Of a stretch of 64,000 nucleotides of DNA, positions 1-8,077 are shown piece after piece. The position numbers and the translations under genes are program-made. Position 1 is the stretch's first letter. The number at the start of each line of letters is the position of its first letter. The stretch is from JAGIBJ01 sp032119595 (GTDB lineage: Bacteria > Actinomycetota > Thermoleophilia > Solirubrobacterales > Solirubrobacteraceae). The DNA is taken from contig JAUMBQ010000006.1 of the NCBI GenBank assembly GCA_032119595.1, positions 682,001 to 746,000 of the forward strand. Reading direction: 5' to 3'. The notes under the pieces were generated by a model, which worked only from the letters and a program-made list of their open reading frames with translations, searched no databases and was not told the origin of the DNA.

Positions 1-441
1 GAGCTCCTCGCCGTCTGCCTGCTCCTCCTGGCGCCGTTCACCTTCGCGACCCTCGCCACGAACGTCGCGTTCTCCTGCTGGTTCACCGCCGACGCCGTCG
101 GCCGCCTCAACCGCGGCCTGCTCTTCGCGCTGCCCCTGCACCTGGTCGCCCTTGCACCGCTCGGATTCACCCTCGGCATCGAGGGCGTCGCCCTCGCCAC
201 CGGCGTCTCGACCGTCGGCTTCGCGATCTACGCTCTGCGCCCCGCGCCTGGACTCGTCGTGGCCGTCACCAGCTACGCGGCCATCGCCACCGGCCTGGCC
301 CTGGCGACCTTCGGTCCGCCCGCGCTCCTCGCGCAGCTCATCTCCAGCGAAGCACTGCGCGCGACGGTCGCAGCAATCGCCGGCGCGGCCGTGTTCGCGG
401 TCGCCTTCCGGCTTCTTGAGGCGCAGCGCACCCCGGCATGA
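1..441 (+). CDS. Polytopic membrane protein, C-terminal part (Wzx/MurJ-like flippase), 5' truncated
   Basis: An open frame runs from base 1 to the TGA at 439-441 and encodes 146 residues; the start lies outside the window. The sequence is almost entirely hydrophobic, with four to five membrane segments separated by short loops. The residues around PFTFATLATNVAF and GIEGVALATGVS resemble the last helices of MOP-superfamily flippases that move lipid-linked sugars across the membrane. The polysaccharide genes downstream fit this role. The family call rests on hydrophobic pattern and context, so another polytopic transporter is possible. Confidence 0.5.
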   Translation, partial: ELLAVCLLLLAPFTFATLATNVAFSCWFTADAVGRLNRGLLFALPLHLVALAPLGFTLGIEGVALATGVSTVGFAIYALRPAPGLVVAVTSYAAIATGLALATFGPPALLAQLISSEALRATVAAIAGAAVFAVAFRLLEAQRTPA

Positions 442-674
442 GCGCACCGGGCGGTTGCTCGGGTCACGGAAATAGCTCCAAGGTTCGAGGCGTCGAGCTG
501 GCCCAGAGTGTCGGCTTGCCATTGAGCCCCAGCTTCGATGTCCTCAGACGACACGAAGCCTTCACGTTCGTGCTCCACAGTTTGGACAGTTGCCTGGGAA
601 CCACGCGACGGTGCGGAGCTGGGCGACCTGTTTGAGACACTCGCGATCGATTCGCGCGGCCTTGGGGGAGGAGC
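442..674. other. Intergenic region with no gene
   Basis: I see no convincing coding frame in these 233 bases. A short inverted repeat CGCGA-TCGAT-TCGCG sits at about 642-656, just before the GGGGGAGGAGC ribosome-binding site of the next gene. No clear -10 of the TANNNT type is placed at leaderless spacing. Confidence 0.4.
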
Positions 675-2186
675 ATGCAGATGTGGAATACGATCGGGCT
701 ATTGGCCGGGTACGCGGTACTCGGAGGCCTGGGGGTGGCGGCATATGCGCTCGCAGGCGCCTACGTGCATCCGCTGTGGCGTGCGCGCGCGCTGGCTTTG
801 CTGAGAAATGACTTGACAGGCCGCGGCTGGGGCGGCCAGCTTCCAGTAACGCCAGAACGTTTGGCGAGCCTGCGCCGAATCGAGTCTTCGGTTCGCGACG
901 TATCTTCTTCAGACGCCGATGCCGAGTTTCGGCGGCGCGCGATCTCGGTGCTCCAGCTGGCCGGAAGGCGGTCTGACGACGCGTCGGCGGAGCAGCTCAG
1001 GCGCACCGCCGAAGACCGAATGCGAGAGGGTCTGGAGACGATTGAGCGCAAGCTGGCAGGTTGCGCGACCGCCGATGGGGCGCTTGCCTTCTTTCCGTGG
1101 CTCGTTCGACGCGAGTCTGCTCGCCTATGGAAGGCAGCGCTCGCGACGTTCTGGCGCGACGCCGCAGCGCAGGCTTCGGCCGCCTTTGCACGGGCACTCG
1201 AACGAGCCACGGTTCAGTTCGGCGTCGGCGCTGTCGCTGTCTACCCGTTCATCAGCGACGCGATACCGCAAGCGTGGGACTGGCCGACGTACGTTGGGTG
1301 GTGCGTGGCCGTCGGACTTGCCGCCGCAGCGTTGTTCGTCGTCGGGAGCGAGGGCCGGCGCCATTGGCACATTGCTCGCGGGGACGCTCCTCCGCTGGAC
1401 CTGATCCAGAAGGCGTCTGCGCTGAGCTTCGGCGCATCAGCCGCGGTTCTGATCGTGGCCATCCGTGCCGGCTGGCTCGTGGACATTCAAGTGTGGTCAA
1501 CCGATCAAGCCGACGCGGTGGCTCAGCACACCTCTCCGATCGCCAGCGGACTGTTCCTTGCGGCGGTACTGGAGTATGCGTTTGTCGCGTTCGCGAGGCA
1601 AGCTCTCAATCCCGCGATCACTGCCCTCGCCAGAGCCGACGCAGCGGCGTGCGCGCTGGGTGCGGCGGCTTTGCTTGTTGGCCTCGTCGGGATTCTCGCG
1701 GCGCCGAATGGCCACCCGCCGACACTGGCTGCCCTACAACTTGTTGGAGGCGTTCTTCTCTATGTCGCCGCGGTCGTGGGCGCAGTTGCGCACTGCACGC
1801 TTCGGCTTCGAGAGACGCGGCGTTCGAAACGCGAACTTGACGCCGCGGGGCGATCGGTGAACCCCAAACGATTCAACCGACGCCGGGCCTTCACTGCAAT
1901 AACGGTGGTCATCGTCGCCACAGTCGCTAGTTCCGTAGCAAGTAGCCACAGCGGGGACCCGAACGCGCTTCCCGTTCTGCAGCTCGTAGGGATCGGCGCA
2001 TTCTTCTACTCCGTCGTGCAGGTTGGGGCGCTTTGGTGGTATCTGCGGCGAATCGATCGAGCGTACGAACAGCTGCTGACCAACAGCATCAAGTCGGCGT
2101 CATCCGTCTTAGCAATGTCCGCGTCCGGGATCATCATCCATGGCCGCAAGCGCCCCTACAGCAGGCGCCGCAGGCCGGCCCAGTAG
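675..2186 (+). CDS. Multi-pass membrane protein of unknown function
   Basis: 503 residues. The ATG at 675 follows a good Shine-Dalgarno (GGAGGAGC), unlike most genes here. One N-terminal membrane helix (about 7-29) precedes a charged, helical soluble segment (about 35-200) and then roughly seven more hydrophobic segments up to residue 480. No catalytic motif is recognisable. Codon use looks less GC-biased at third positions than the flanking glycosyltransferases (many TTC/TCT, GCA and CGA codons), which may mean recent acquisition. The 3' end overlaps the convergent gene by 31 bases. I do not recognise a family. Confidence 0.7.
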   Translation: MQMWNTIGLLAGYAVLGGLGVAAYALAGAYVHPLWRARALALLRNDLTGRGWGGQLPVTPERLASLRRIESSVRDVSSSDADAEFRRRAISVLQLAGRRSDDASAEQLRRTAEDRMREGLETIERKLAGCATADGALAFFPWLVRRESARLWKAALATFWRDAAAQASAAFARALERATVQFGVGAVAVYPFISDAIPQAWDWPTYVGWCVAVGLAAAALFVVGSEGRRHWHIARGDAPPLDLIQKASALSFGASAAVLIVAIRAGWLVDIQVWSTDQADAVAQHTSPIASGLFLAAVLEYAFVAFARQALNPAITALARADAAACALGAAALLVGLVGILAAPNGHPPTLAALQLVGGVLLYVAAVVGAVAHCTLRLRETRRSKRELDAAGRSVNPKRFNRRRAFTAITVVIVATVASSVASSHSGDPNALPVLQLVGIGAFFYSVVQVGALWWYLRRIDRAYEQLLTNSIKSASSVLAMSASGIIIHGRKRPYSRRRRPAQ

Positions 2187-3217
2187 GCCGTCTGCAGGCC
2201 GGACACGAGCTTTGACTCGGCCAGGCCGGCGAAGAACTCGCCGTCGAGCGTCGGGGTCATCGCGTCGGCGAACTCGCGCTCGCTGATGGTTCGCGTGGCC
2301 TGAACGACCTTGCGGCGGCGCAGGTTGTGCCGCAGATCCCGCGCGACCGCGACCATCGCGCGGCGCTTGCTGCCGAGCCAACCACCCTTGGCCGCGACGA
2401 GCACCAGGGCCAGGTCGAAGAGCAGCAGGGCAGGCAGCATGAGGAGTAGCAGGCGCGGCGGGTAGGTCGCGATGATCGTCGCCCAGCGGTTGCGCTCCAA
2501 GTAGAACCACTTGCCGGAGCCCTTGTCGAAGTCGTAGTCGTGCGCGACGACCGCTGCCGGCTCGATGCCGACCTTCCAGCCGGCCGAGCGCACGCGCACG
2601 CTCAGCTCGAGGTCCTCGCAGTACATGAAGTAGTGCGGGTCAAAGCCGTCGAGCTGGTGCCAGAGGTCGCGGCGGATACACAGGGCGGCGCCCGACGCGA
2701 AGCCGACCGTCCGTCGCCCCTGGTGGGCCGACACCGGGTCACCCCAGGCGCCCGACCACCCGAAGCCCAGGAAGTGCAGGCGCCCGCCAGCGGTGTTCAC
2801 GTGCTCGCCGTCGGCCAGGGCGACCATCGCCTGCCAGCAGCCCCACGTCGGCTCCTCCTCGGCGACCTTCGCGAGCGCGTCCAGGCAGTCCGGCTGCGGC
2901 ACGGCATCCGGGTTGAGCAGCAGCACCAGGTCAGTCTTCGCCAGCGACACGCCGAGGTTCACTCCACCCGCGAACCCAAGGTTCTCGGTGACCCGCTCCA
3001 GCTGCGCCTTCGGCGCCCTCTCCGCGACGAAATCCGCGGTGCCGTCGGCCGACGCGTTGTCGACGACGATCAGCTGGTCGGCGGGGCCAAGCTGAAGGCT
3101 CGCGGCGTCCAGCAGCGGACCGACGTCCTCGCGGCTGTTGTAGGTCACGACGACGATCGCCAGCGACGGCCGAGCCAACTTCACGGCGGGCACGCCGGCC
3201 GCGTCGCCGCTCGTCAC
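2156..3217 (-). CDS. Glycosyltransferase family 2 (rhamnosyltransferase-like)
   Basis: 353 residues, GTG start at 3217 overlapping the upstream DUF2304 stop (GTGA). The N-terminal GT-A fold carries VVVTYNSREDV and IVVDNASADGT, and the metal-binding region LLLNPDAVPQPD. The acceptor-side motif (FDPHYFMYCEDLELSVR) is typical of WbbL-type rhamnosyl and related inverting transferases. A hydrophobic stretch near residues 250-275 (LLLLMLPALLLFDLALVL) suggests membrane attachment. It should transfer a sugar from a nucleotide donor to a lipid-linked acceptor at the cytoplasmic face. It is the last gene of a three-gene overlapping operon (4388 to 2156). Confidence 0.85.
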   Translation of the reverse strand: MTSGDAAGVPAVKLARPSLAIVVVTYNSREDVGPLLDAASLQLGPADQLIVVDNASADGTADFVAERAPKAQLERVTENLGFAGGVNLGVSLAKTDLVLLLNPDAVPQPDCLDALAKVAEEEPTWGCWQAMVALADGEHVNTAGGRLHFLGFGWSGAWGDPVSAHQGRRTVGFASGAALCIRRDLWHQLDGFDPHYFMYCEDLELSVRVRSAGWKVGIEPAAVVAHDYDFDKGSGKWFYLERNRWATIIATYPPRLLLLMLPALLLFDLALVLVAAKGGWLGSKRRAMVAVARDLRHNLRRRKVVQATRTISEREFADAMTPTLDGEFFAGLAESKLVSGLQTAYWAGLRRLL

Positions 3218-3648
3218 GAGTCGCGTTCGCCGTGCCGAGGCGCCTCGTCCGGCGAGCCGAGCGCCGCGACCTGCCGGGCGATCTTCTCGTCGATCGTCGG
3301 CTCACCCTTGTACGCGTCGAGCTCCTGCTGGAGCATCCCGACGCGCTGCGCGAGGACCACGCTGCGGTCGGAGAGGGAACTGATCACGACCGAGAAGTGG
3401 AGCAGGAGCAGCAGCACGAAGCCGAACGCCACGAGGAAGAGCGCGTTGGAGGGCGTCTTGATCCCAATGGTGTTGGCGAAGTCGGTGAGGAGGTCGGTCC
3501 AGATCGCGAGCCCGGCCAGCACGAGTGAGCACACGAGCCACAGCAAGGCGTAGCGCTCCATCATCCGGCGGCTGCGCACGAGCTCGAAGACGACGAAGAA
3601 GAGAACGAGCGCCGCGACGACCGCGACGAGCTGAACGCGCGTGCTCAT
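3214..3648 (-). CDS. DUF2304 family small membrane protein
   Basis: 144 residues. It has three hydrophobic helices (about 5-25, 32-52 and 68-90) and a C-terminal amphipathic or coiled segment (SDRSVVLAQRVGMLQQELDAY). Proteins of this length and layout (DUF2304) are regularly encoded next to DPM1-like glycosyltransferases and are thought to act as their membrane partner. Here both ends overlap glycosyltransferase genes (ATGA at 3645-3648, GTGA at 3214-3217), so all three are probably translationally coupled. The precise function is unknown. Confidence 0.75.
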   Translation of the reverse strand: MSTRVQLVAVVAALVLFFVVFELVRSRRMMERYALLWLVCSLVLAGLAIWTDLLTDFANTIGIKTPSNALFLVAFGFVLLLLLHFSVVISSLSDRSVVLAQRVGMLQQELDAYKGEPTIDEKIARQVAALGSPDEAPRHGERDS

Positions 3649-4388
3649 GCCGGCGGCTCCTGGTTGAGGCGACCCAACGGGCGGACGGGCTTGGAGCGCA
3701 GGAACCCGACCAGCAGCGCCAGCGACACCTTCACCACGTAGTACACGGACTGGGACGACGTGATCGACGACTCCCCGCCCTGGCGCTCGCGCATCACCAC
3801 AGGGATCTCCGCGCTGCTGAGCTCGTGGGCATGCATCATCAGCACGGCCTCGACCTCGGGGTAGTCATGGGGATAGTCGCGGGCAAACAGTGCGATGCCT
3901 CGCGGACCGGTCATGCGGAATCCGGAGGTCGGGTCGGTGACCTTCTGGCCGACGAACAGCGACAAGATCCGAGCGAACATCCGGATGCCGACACGCCTGA
4001 GCGCGGAGGACTGAAAACCCTCGCCCTTGTCCATGAAGCGAGACCCGACGACCATGTCGATCTCGGGGTGCTCGAGCAGGTGGTTCAGGAGCGCGCGGAT
4101 GTGCGCGGCGTCATGCTGCCCGTCGCCGTCGACCTGAATGGCCGTCGTGTAACCGCCGGCGAGGGCGTACCGGTAGCCGGTCTGCACGGCGCCGCCGATG
4201 CCCAGATTGAAGGGCAGCGAGACCACGCCGGCGCCCGCCTCACGGGCTCGAGCGGCGGTGTCGTCGGTCGAGCCGTCGTCGATGACGACGACGTCGAACT
4301 CGGGCACGTGTGCTTTGAGATCAGCGATGACTCCCGCGATGCTGTGGGACTCGTTCAACGCTGGGACGATCACCAGGTGGCGCGGCAT
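3645..4388 (-). CDS. Glycosyltransferase family 2, polyprenyl-phosphate sugar synthase-like (DPM1/DPG-like)
   Basis: 247 residues from the ATG at 4388; an ATG 13 codons upstream (4427) is in frame, but the conserved protein begins at MPRHLVIVPALNESHSI. The GT-A motifs are VIVPALNE, VVVIDDGSTDDT and QVDGDGQHD, with the aspartates needed for nucleotide-sugar and metal. The later FLRSKPVRPLG end lacks the large membrane domain of GtrB types, so it is the short soluble form. It probably loads a sugar onto polyprenyl phosphate for a GT-C enzyme; the divergent gene at 4477 is a candidate user. First gene of the operon with DUF2304 and a rhamnosyltransferase. Confidence 0.83.
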   Translation of the reverse strand: MPRHLVIVPALNESHSIAGVIADLKAHVPEFDVVVIDDGSTDDTAARAREAGAGVVSLPFNLGIGGAVQTGYRYALAGGYTTAIQVDGDGQHDAAHIRALLNHLLEHPEIDMVVGSRFMDKGEGFQSSALRRVGIRMFARILSLFVGQKVTDPTSGFRMTGPRGIALFARDYPHDYPEVEAVLMMHAHELSSAEIPVVMRERQGGESSITSSQSVYYVVKVSLALLVGFLRSKPVRPLGRLNQEPPA

Positions 4389-4463
4389 GCGTGCCGAGAG
4401 TACCGACCAAGACTGAGTGTGGCGCACCCGGGTGAGGGGTGCGCGAAGGCGAACGCCGACTTG

Positions 4464-4469
4464 TAGGGT
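4464..4469 (+). promoter_or_regulatory. -10 element TAGGGT, leaderless spacing
   Basis: TAGGGT ends 7 nt before the ATG at 4477, which places the expected transcription start on or next to the start codon. No Shine-Dalgarno is present. No clear -35 is visible. Confidence 0.5.
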
Positions 4470-4476
4470 GCCCGGG

Positions 4477-6972
4477 ATGTCTGCCCTGGTGAGCTACTGG
4501 CTCCTGGTCCCTGTGCTGTTCGGAGTCGTCTTCGGGGGCCTCGGACTCCTTCTCCGCCGCCTGACCGGCGGGTTCCGCGCCGAACTCGTGATCCCTGCCG
4601 GGATCGCGGTGGCCGTGGTGATCTCGTCGTTCCTGACCTACCGGTCCGAGACCGCGATCGCGACCGGGCCCGTCCTGCTGCTCGTGGCCGCGGCCGGGTG
4701 GGCGCTCAGCGCTCGCAGCCTCTCGGTCGGCGCCGGAGTCGCACGCAACTGGCCCTGGCTCCTCGCCGGGGTTGCAGGCTTTGCTGTGTTCGGCGCGTCG
4801 GTGTTCCTGTCCGGCCACCCGACCTTCACCGGGTACACGCAGATCGTCGACATCGCCCATCAGTTCGACATGTCGGCGTACGTGATCCACCATGGCCGCG
4901 GTCTCCCGGAGAACATCGACTCGTCGTTCCTGACGCAGGCCGACAAGAACCTCGCCGTGGGCTACCCAACCGGCATTCAGTCCGTCCTGGCGGCGATCTG
5001 CCAGCCGTTTGGCCTGGAACTCGCCTGGGCGTATCAGCCGTTGCTGGCCGTGATCGCCGGCTCCATGATCCCCGTGATCTACCTCCTGCTGCAGCCGGTC
5101 GTTGCCTCCCGCGCCTTCCGGGCCGTCGGCGCGTTCGTCGCTTCGCAGGGCAGCATCCTCATCGCGTACTCGCAGATGGGCGGCATCAAGGAACTCTCCG
5201 TGGCCGTCTTGATCCCGCTGACCGTCGCCTTCGCGCTTGGCGCGATGGCGCGCCGCCCGGAAGACCTGACCACTGGCAGCGCAGCGACCGGTGGCGCTTC
5301 GGACCCATCCTCAGGCGACGCGGTAGCAGCGACGCCGGGCTCGACCGACGCTCCGACGGCGTCCGCTGACGCCAACGACAGCCCCGCGGCCTGGCAGGCC
5401 GTCCTGCCCGCCGCCGTCTCCACCGCGGCCACACTGGCGATCCTCAGCCTCACGATGCTGCCCTGGCTCGGCCTGGTCGCTGTCGGCGCCCTCGCCTACG
5501 GCTGGTGGGCGCGGAGCCTTCCGGTCGCACTGAGCCGTGGCGCCGTCGCCCTCGGACTGACGGTGCTGCTTGCCATCCCGACCGGATTTGCCGCCACCAA
5601 GACCGGCGATGCCGTGTCCGTCGTGCAGAACCAAGCCGAACTCGGCAACTTGGCCGTGCCCGTCGGCAAGCTGGCCGCCACGGGTATCTGGCTCTCCACC
5701 GACCATCGTTACCCGCTGACCGGCACCTACCTCACGGCCACCCGGATCGGCGCCGGCATCGCGCTCGCGCTCGCGCTGCTTGGGCTCTACGCCGTGTGGC
5801 GCAGGCGCGCGCACGGCCTGCTCGTGCTTACCGCGGCGGGCGCTGGCGCGCTCGCGGTGATCATCTACGTGATGGGCCCGTGGGTCGAGCTCAAGGCGTT
5901 CAGCATCACGGCCCCGATCACCCTCGCGCTGGCCGTCGCCGGGCTCGGCCTCCTTCAGGGCAGCCGCCGTTCGCTGGCGGCCGTTGGTTGGGTCGGCCTC
6001 GCCGTGCTGCTCGCGTTCACGCTCGCCGGCGATGTCATTCGCTACCGCACCGCCAGCCTCGCGCCGTACGAGCGCCTCAGTGAGCTGCGCGACTACGGCC
6101 GCCAGTTTGCGGGGGCCGGCCCGACGCTGATCCCGGACTTTGAGGAGCACGGTGAGTACTTCATGCGCGCGGCACGTTCGATGTCGTCGGTCAACCCGCC
6201 GCCGGTACTTGGCCTCGAGCTGACCGAAGCTGCCGATAAGACCATCCAGATGACGCGCGATCTCGACGAGTTCAACCTCGCGTGGCTGCAGCGCTTCGAT
6301 CTCATCGTGATCCGCCGCGCACCGACCCAGAGCCGCCCGCCAGCCGGCTACAAGCAAGTCGCGCAGGGCCGGTTCTACACGGTCTGGCGCCGCACGGCGA
6401 CGCCCAAGGCGACCAGCCACTCAGCCCTCTCGTCAACGCCGAACCCACCCGACCTCGACGCCTGCCGCGCCTTCATCAAGGAGAACTCGGGCGCGTCGTC
6501 GATCACCGTGGCGCCCGCCGGGCCGGTGTTCAGCGTCACGTTCCCCCAGCGGGTCGTGTCGCCCAACTTCGCCGTGCAGCTCGGCGACACCGTGATGAGC
6601 GTCAGCGGCCCAGGCACCGCGCGCGGCACCGTAGAAGTACCGCGCGCCGGCACGTACGACCTCTACGTGACGACCAATGCCCGCCGCAAGTTCAGCGTCG
6701 AGGTCGACGGGCGCTCGGTCGGGTCCATCACCGACAACTCCTACGCGCTGCGCCCGACGCTGGTGCGTGCGGTGAAGCTCACCGCGGGCAAGCACGCGAT
6801 CAAGATCACACGAGGTGGCGGCACCCTGGCTCCGGGCACCCAAGATCTGCCCGGCAAGCAGCTCGGCCCGGTCGTTCTGGTCCCGTCCGGACAGCTCTTC
6901 GTGCCGGTGAAGACCACCTCCCCAGCCGACGCTCGCTGCCCCAAGATCGCGGACTGGATCGAAGCGCGCTGA
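4477..6972 (+). CDS. Large GT-C-like membrane protein with C-terminal beta-sandwich domain
   Basis: 831 residues; ATG at 4477 chosen for its leaderless -10. Residues 1 to about 555 hold some 12-14 membrane helices. A periplasmic first loop (GHPTFTGYTQIVDIAHQFD) is rich in acidic and aromatic residues, as in GT-C polyprenyl-sugar-dependent transferases. A Ser/Ala/Asp-rich cytoplasmic insert lies at about 265-310. The last 270 residues are extracytoplasmic and include a likely carbohydrate-binding beta-sandwich (about 685-810; GTVEVPRAGTYDLYV, FSVEVDGRSVGS). It plausibly decorates a surface glycan with a lipid-carried sugar. The GT-C role is inferred; I do not know a named family for it. Confidence 0.65.
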   Translation: MSALVSYWLLVPVLFGVVFGGLGLLLRRLTGGFRAELVIPAGIAVAVVISSFLTYRSETAIATGPVLLLVAAAGWALSARSLSVGAGVARNWPWLLAGVAGFAVFGASVFLSGHPTFTGYTQIVDIAHQFDMSAYVIHHGRGLPENIDSSFLTQADKNLAVGYPTGIQSVLAAICQPFGLELAWAYQPLLAVIAGSMIPVIYLLLQPVVASRAFRAVGAFVASQGSILIAYSQMGGIKELSVAVLIPLTVAFALGAMARRPEDLTTGSAATGGASDPSSGDAVAATPGSTDAPTASADANDSPAAWQAVLPAAVSTAATLAILSLTMLPWLGLVAVGALAYGWWARSLPVALSRGAVALGLTVLLAIPTGFAATKTGDAVSVVQNQAELGNLAVPVGKLAATGIWLSTDHRYPLTGTYLTATRIGAGIALALALLGLYAVWRRRAHGLLVLTAAGAGALAVIIYVMGPWVELKAFSITAPITLALAVAGLGLLQGSRRSLAAVGWVGLAVLLAFTLAGDVIRYRTASLAPYERLSELRDYGRQFAGAGPTLIPDFEEHGEYFMRAARSMSSVNPPPVLGLELTEAADKTIQMTRDLDEFNLAWLQRFDLIVIRRAPTQSRPPAGYKQVAQGRFYTVWRRTATPKATSHSALSSTPNPPDLDACRAFIKENSGASSITVAPAGPVFSVTFPQRVVSPNFAVQLGDTVMSVSGPGTARGTVEVPRAGTYDLYVTTNARRKFSVEVDGRSVGSITDNSYALRPTLVRAVKLTAGKHAIKITRGGGTLAPGTQDLPGKQLGPVVLVPSGQLFVPVKTTSPADARCPKIADWIEAR

Positions 6973-7025
6973 CCGCCAGATCCGGAAGCGGCGGACGGTG
7001 CGGGCGACCGAGCGTGTCTGACCGA

Positions 7026-7031
7026 TAGCCT
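7026..7031 (+). promoter_or_regulatory. -10 element TAGCCT
   Basis: TAGCCT lies 10 nt before the ATG at 7042 with no Shine-Dalgarno between, consistent with a leaderless or nearly leaderless mRNA. Confidence 0.4.
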
Positions 7032-7041
7032 GCCCCACTCG

Positions 7042-7812
7042 ATGAGTTCCTCCATCCCACCGCTCGAAGCCAGCCATATCCCCGGCCCCACCCCGATCGA
7101 TGAGCCGCTCGTCTCGGTGCTGATCCCGGTGTACAACGAGGAGAACACCCTCGAGCAGGTCGTCCGCCGCGTGGCGCAGCTCGATGTGGCGAAGGAGATC
7201 CTGATCGTCGACGACGGCTCCAAGGACCGCTCCGTCGCGATCGCCGAGTCACTTGCCGAGGAGTTCTCGGCCGGCCGCACGATCGTGCGATCGCTGCCGC
7301 AGCCCAAGAACATGGGCAAGGGTGCGGCCGTTCGTGCGGGCATCAACGCGAGCGAGGGCGACATCGTCCTGATCCAGGACGCCGACCTGGAGTACGACCC
7401 GGGCGACCTGCCCGCGCTGCTGGAGCCGCTCATCACGGGCCACGCCGACGTCGTATACGGCTCGCGCTTCTCCGGCGGCCAGCCGCAGCGCGCCCACCTC
7501 TTCCTGCACTACGTGGGCAATAAGGGCCTCACGCTCATCACGCGCGCGATGTTCAACACGACGCTCAGCGACATGGAGGTCGGCTACAAGGCCTTCCGTG
7601 GCGAGCTCGTCCGCAGCCTCAAGCTGCAGAGCAACGACTTCCGCATCGAGCCCGAACTCACCGCGCGCGTCCTGCGGCGCCCCGACATCCGCCTCTACGA
7701 GGTTCCGATCTCGTACTTCGGCCGCTCGTTCGACGAAGGCAAGAAGATCACGTGGCGCGACGGCGTCAAGGCGCTCCGCGCCCTGATCAAGTTCCGCTTC
7801 GACAAGATCTAA
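7042..7812 (+). CDS. Glycosyltransferase family 2, dolichyl-phosphate-mannose-synthase-like
   Basis: 256 residues. The motifs VSVLIPVYNEENTL, ILIVDDGSKDRS and LIQDADLEYDPGDLP are the classic nucleotide-sugar and metal-binding signature of DPM1-like GT2 enzymes. The phrase FNTTLSDMEVGYKAFRGEL and the tail FDEGKKITWRDGVKAL match the subgroup that makes polyprenyl-phosphate-linked hexoses. There is no membrane domain, so it is a soluble or peripheral enzyme at the inner face of the membrane. It lies downstream of the GT-C-like gene at 4477 and could supply its lipid-linked donor. It converges on the ACP gene with 10 bases between stops. Confidence 0.87.
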   Translation: MSSSIPPLEASHIPGPTPIDEPLVSVLIPVYNEENTLEQVVRRVAQLDVAKEILIVDDGSKDRSVAIAESLAEEFSAGRTIVRSLPQPKNMGKGAAVRAGINASEGDIVLIQDADLEYDPGDLPALLEPLITGHADVVYGSRFSGGQPQRAHLFLHYVGNKGLTLITRAMFNTTLSDMEVGYKAFRGELVRSLKLQSNDFRIEPELTARVLRRPDIRLYEVPISYFGRSFDEGKKITWRDGVKALRALIKFRFDKI

Positions 7813-7822
7813 GCGCCCGGCC

Positions 7823-8077
7823 TCAGCGCGAGGCCAGATAGCCGACGAGGTCGTCGAGCGACGAGAGTTGCTGTAGGTCGTGGTCCGGGATATCGACGCC
7901 GGTGCGCTCGTGGATCCCGGCGATGAGTCGCTGGAAGTCCAGGCTGTCGAGGTCGAGGTCCTCGCGAAGTGGCGCCGTGGCGTCGATCGAGGCGGGGTCG
8001 ATCTCGGGGGCGATGCCCGCGAGGACGTCGAGGACCGTGGCCTTCAGGGCCGTGGGATCCGTGTTGGGATTCGTCAT
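7823..8077 (-). CDS. Acyl carrier protein
   Basis: 84 residues. The motif DLDLDSLDF carries the serine (about residue 45) to which phosphopantetheine is attached, followed by the usual helix II and the IPDHDLQQLSSLDDLV helix III region. The ATG at 8077 overlaps the E2 stop (TGATG), so it is the last cistron of the acsA-E1-E2 operon and should be made with it. An ACP is not part of a normal pyruvate or acetoin dehydrogenase. It may accept acyl groups formed by the complex or by the AMP-ligase. Its partner is not visible in the window. Confidence 0.85.
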   Translation of the reverse strand: MTNPNTDPTALKATVLDVLAGIAPEIDPASIDATAPLREDLDLDSLDFQRLIAGIHERTGVDIPDHDLQQLSSLDDLVGYLASR

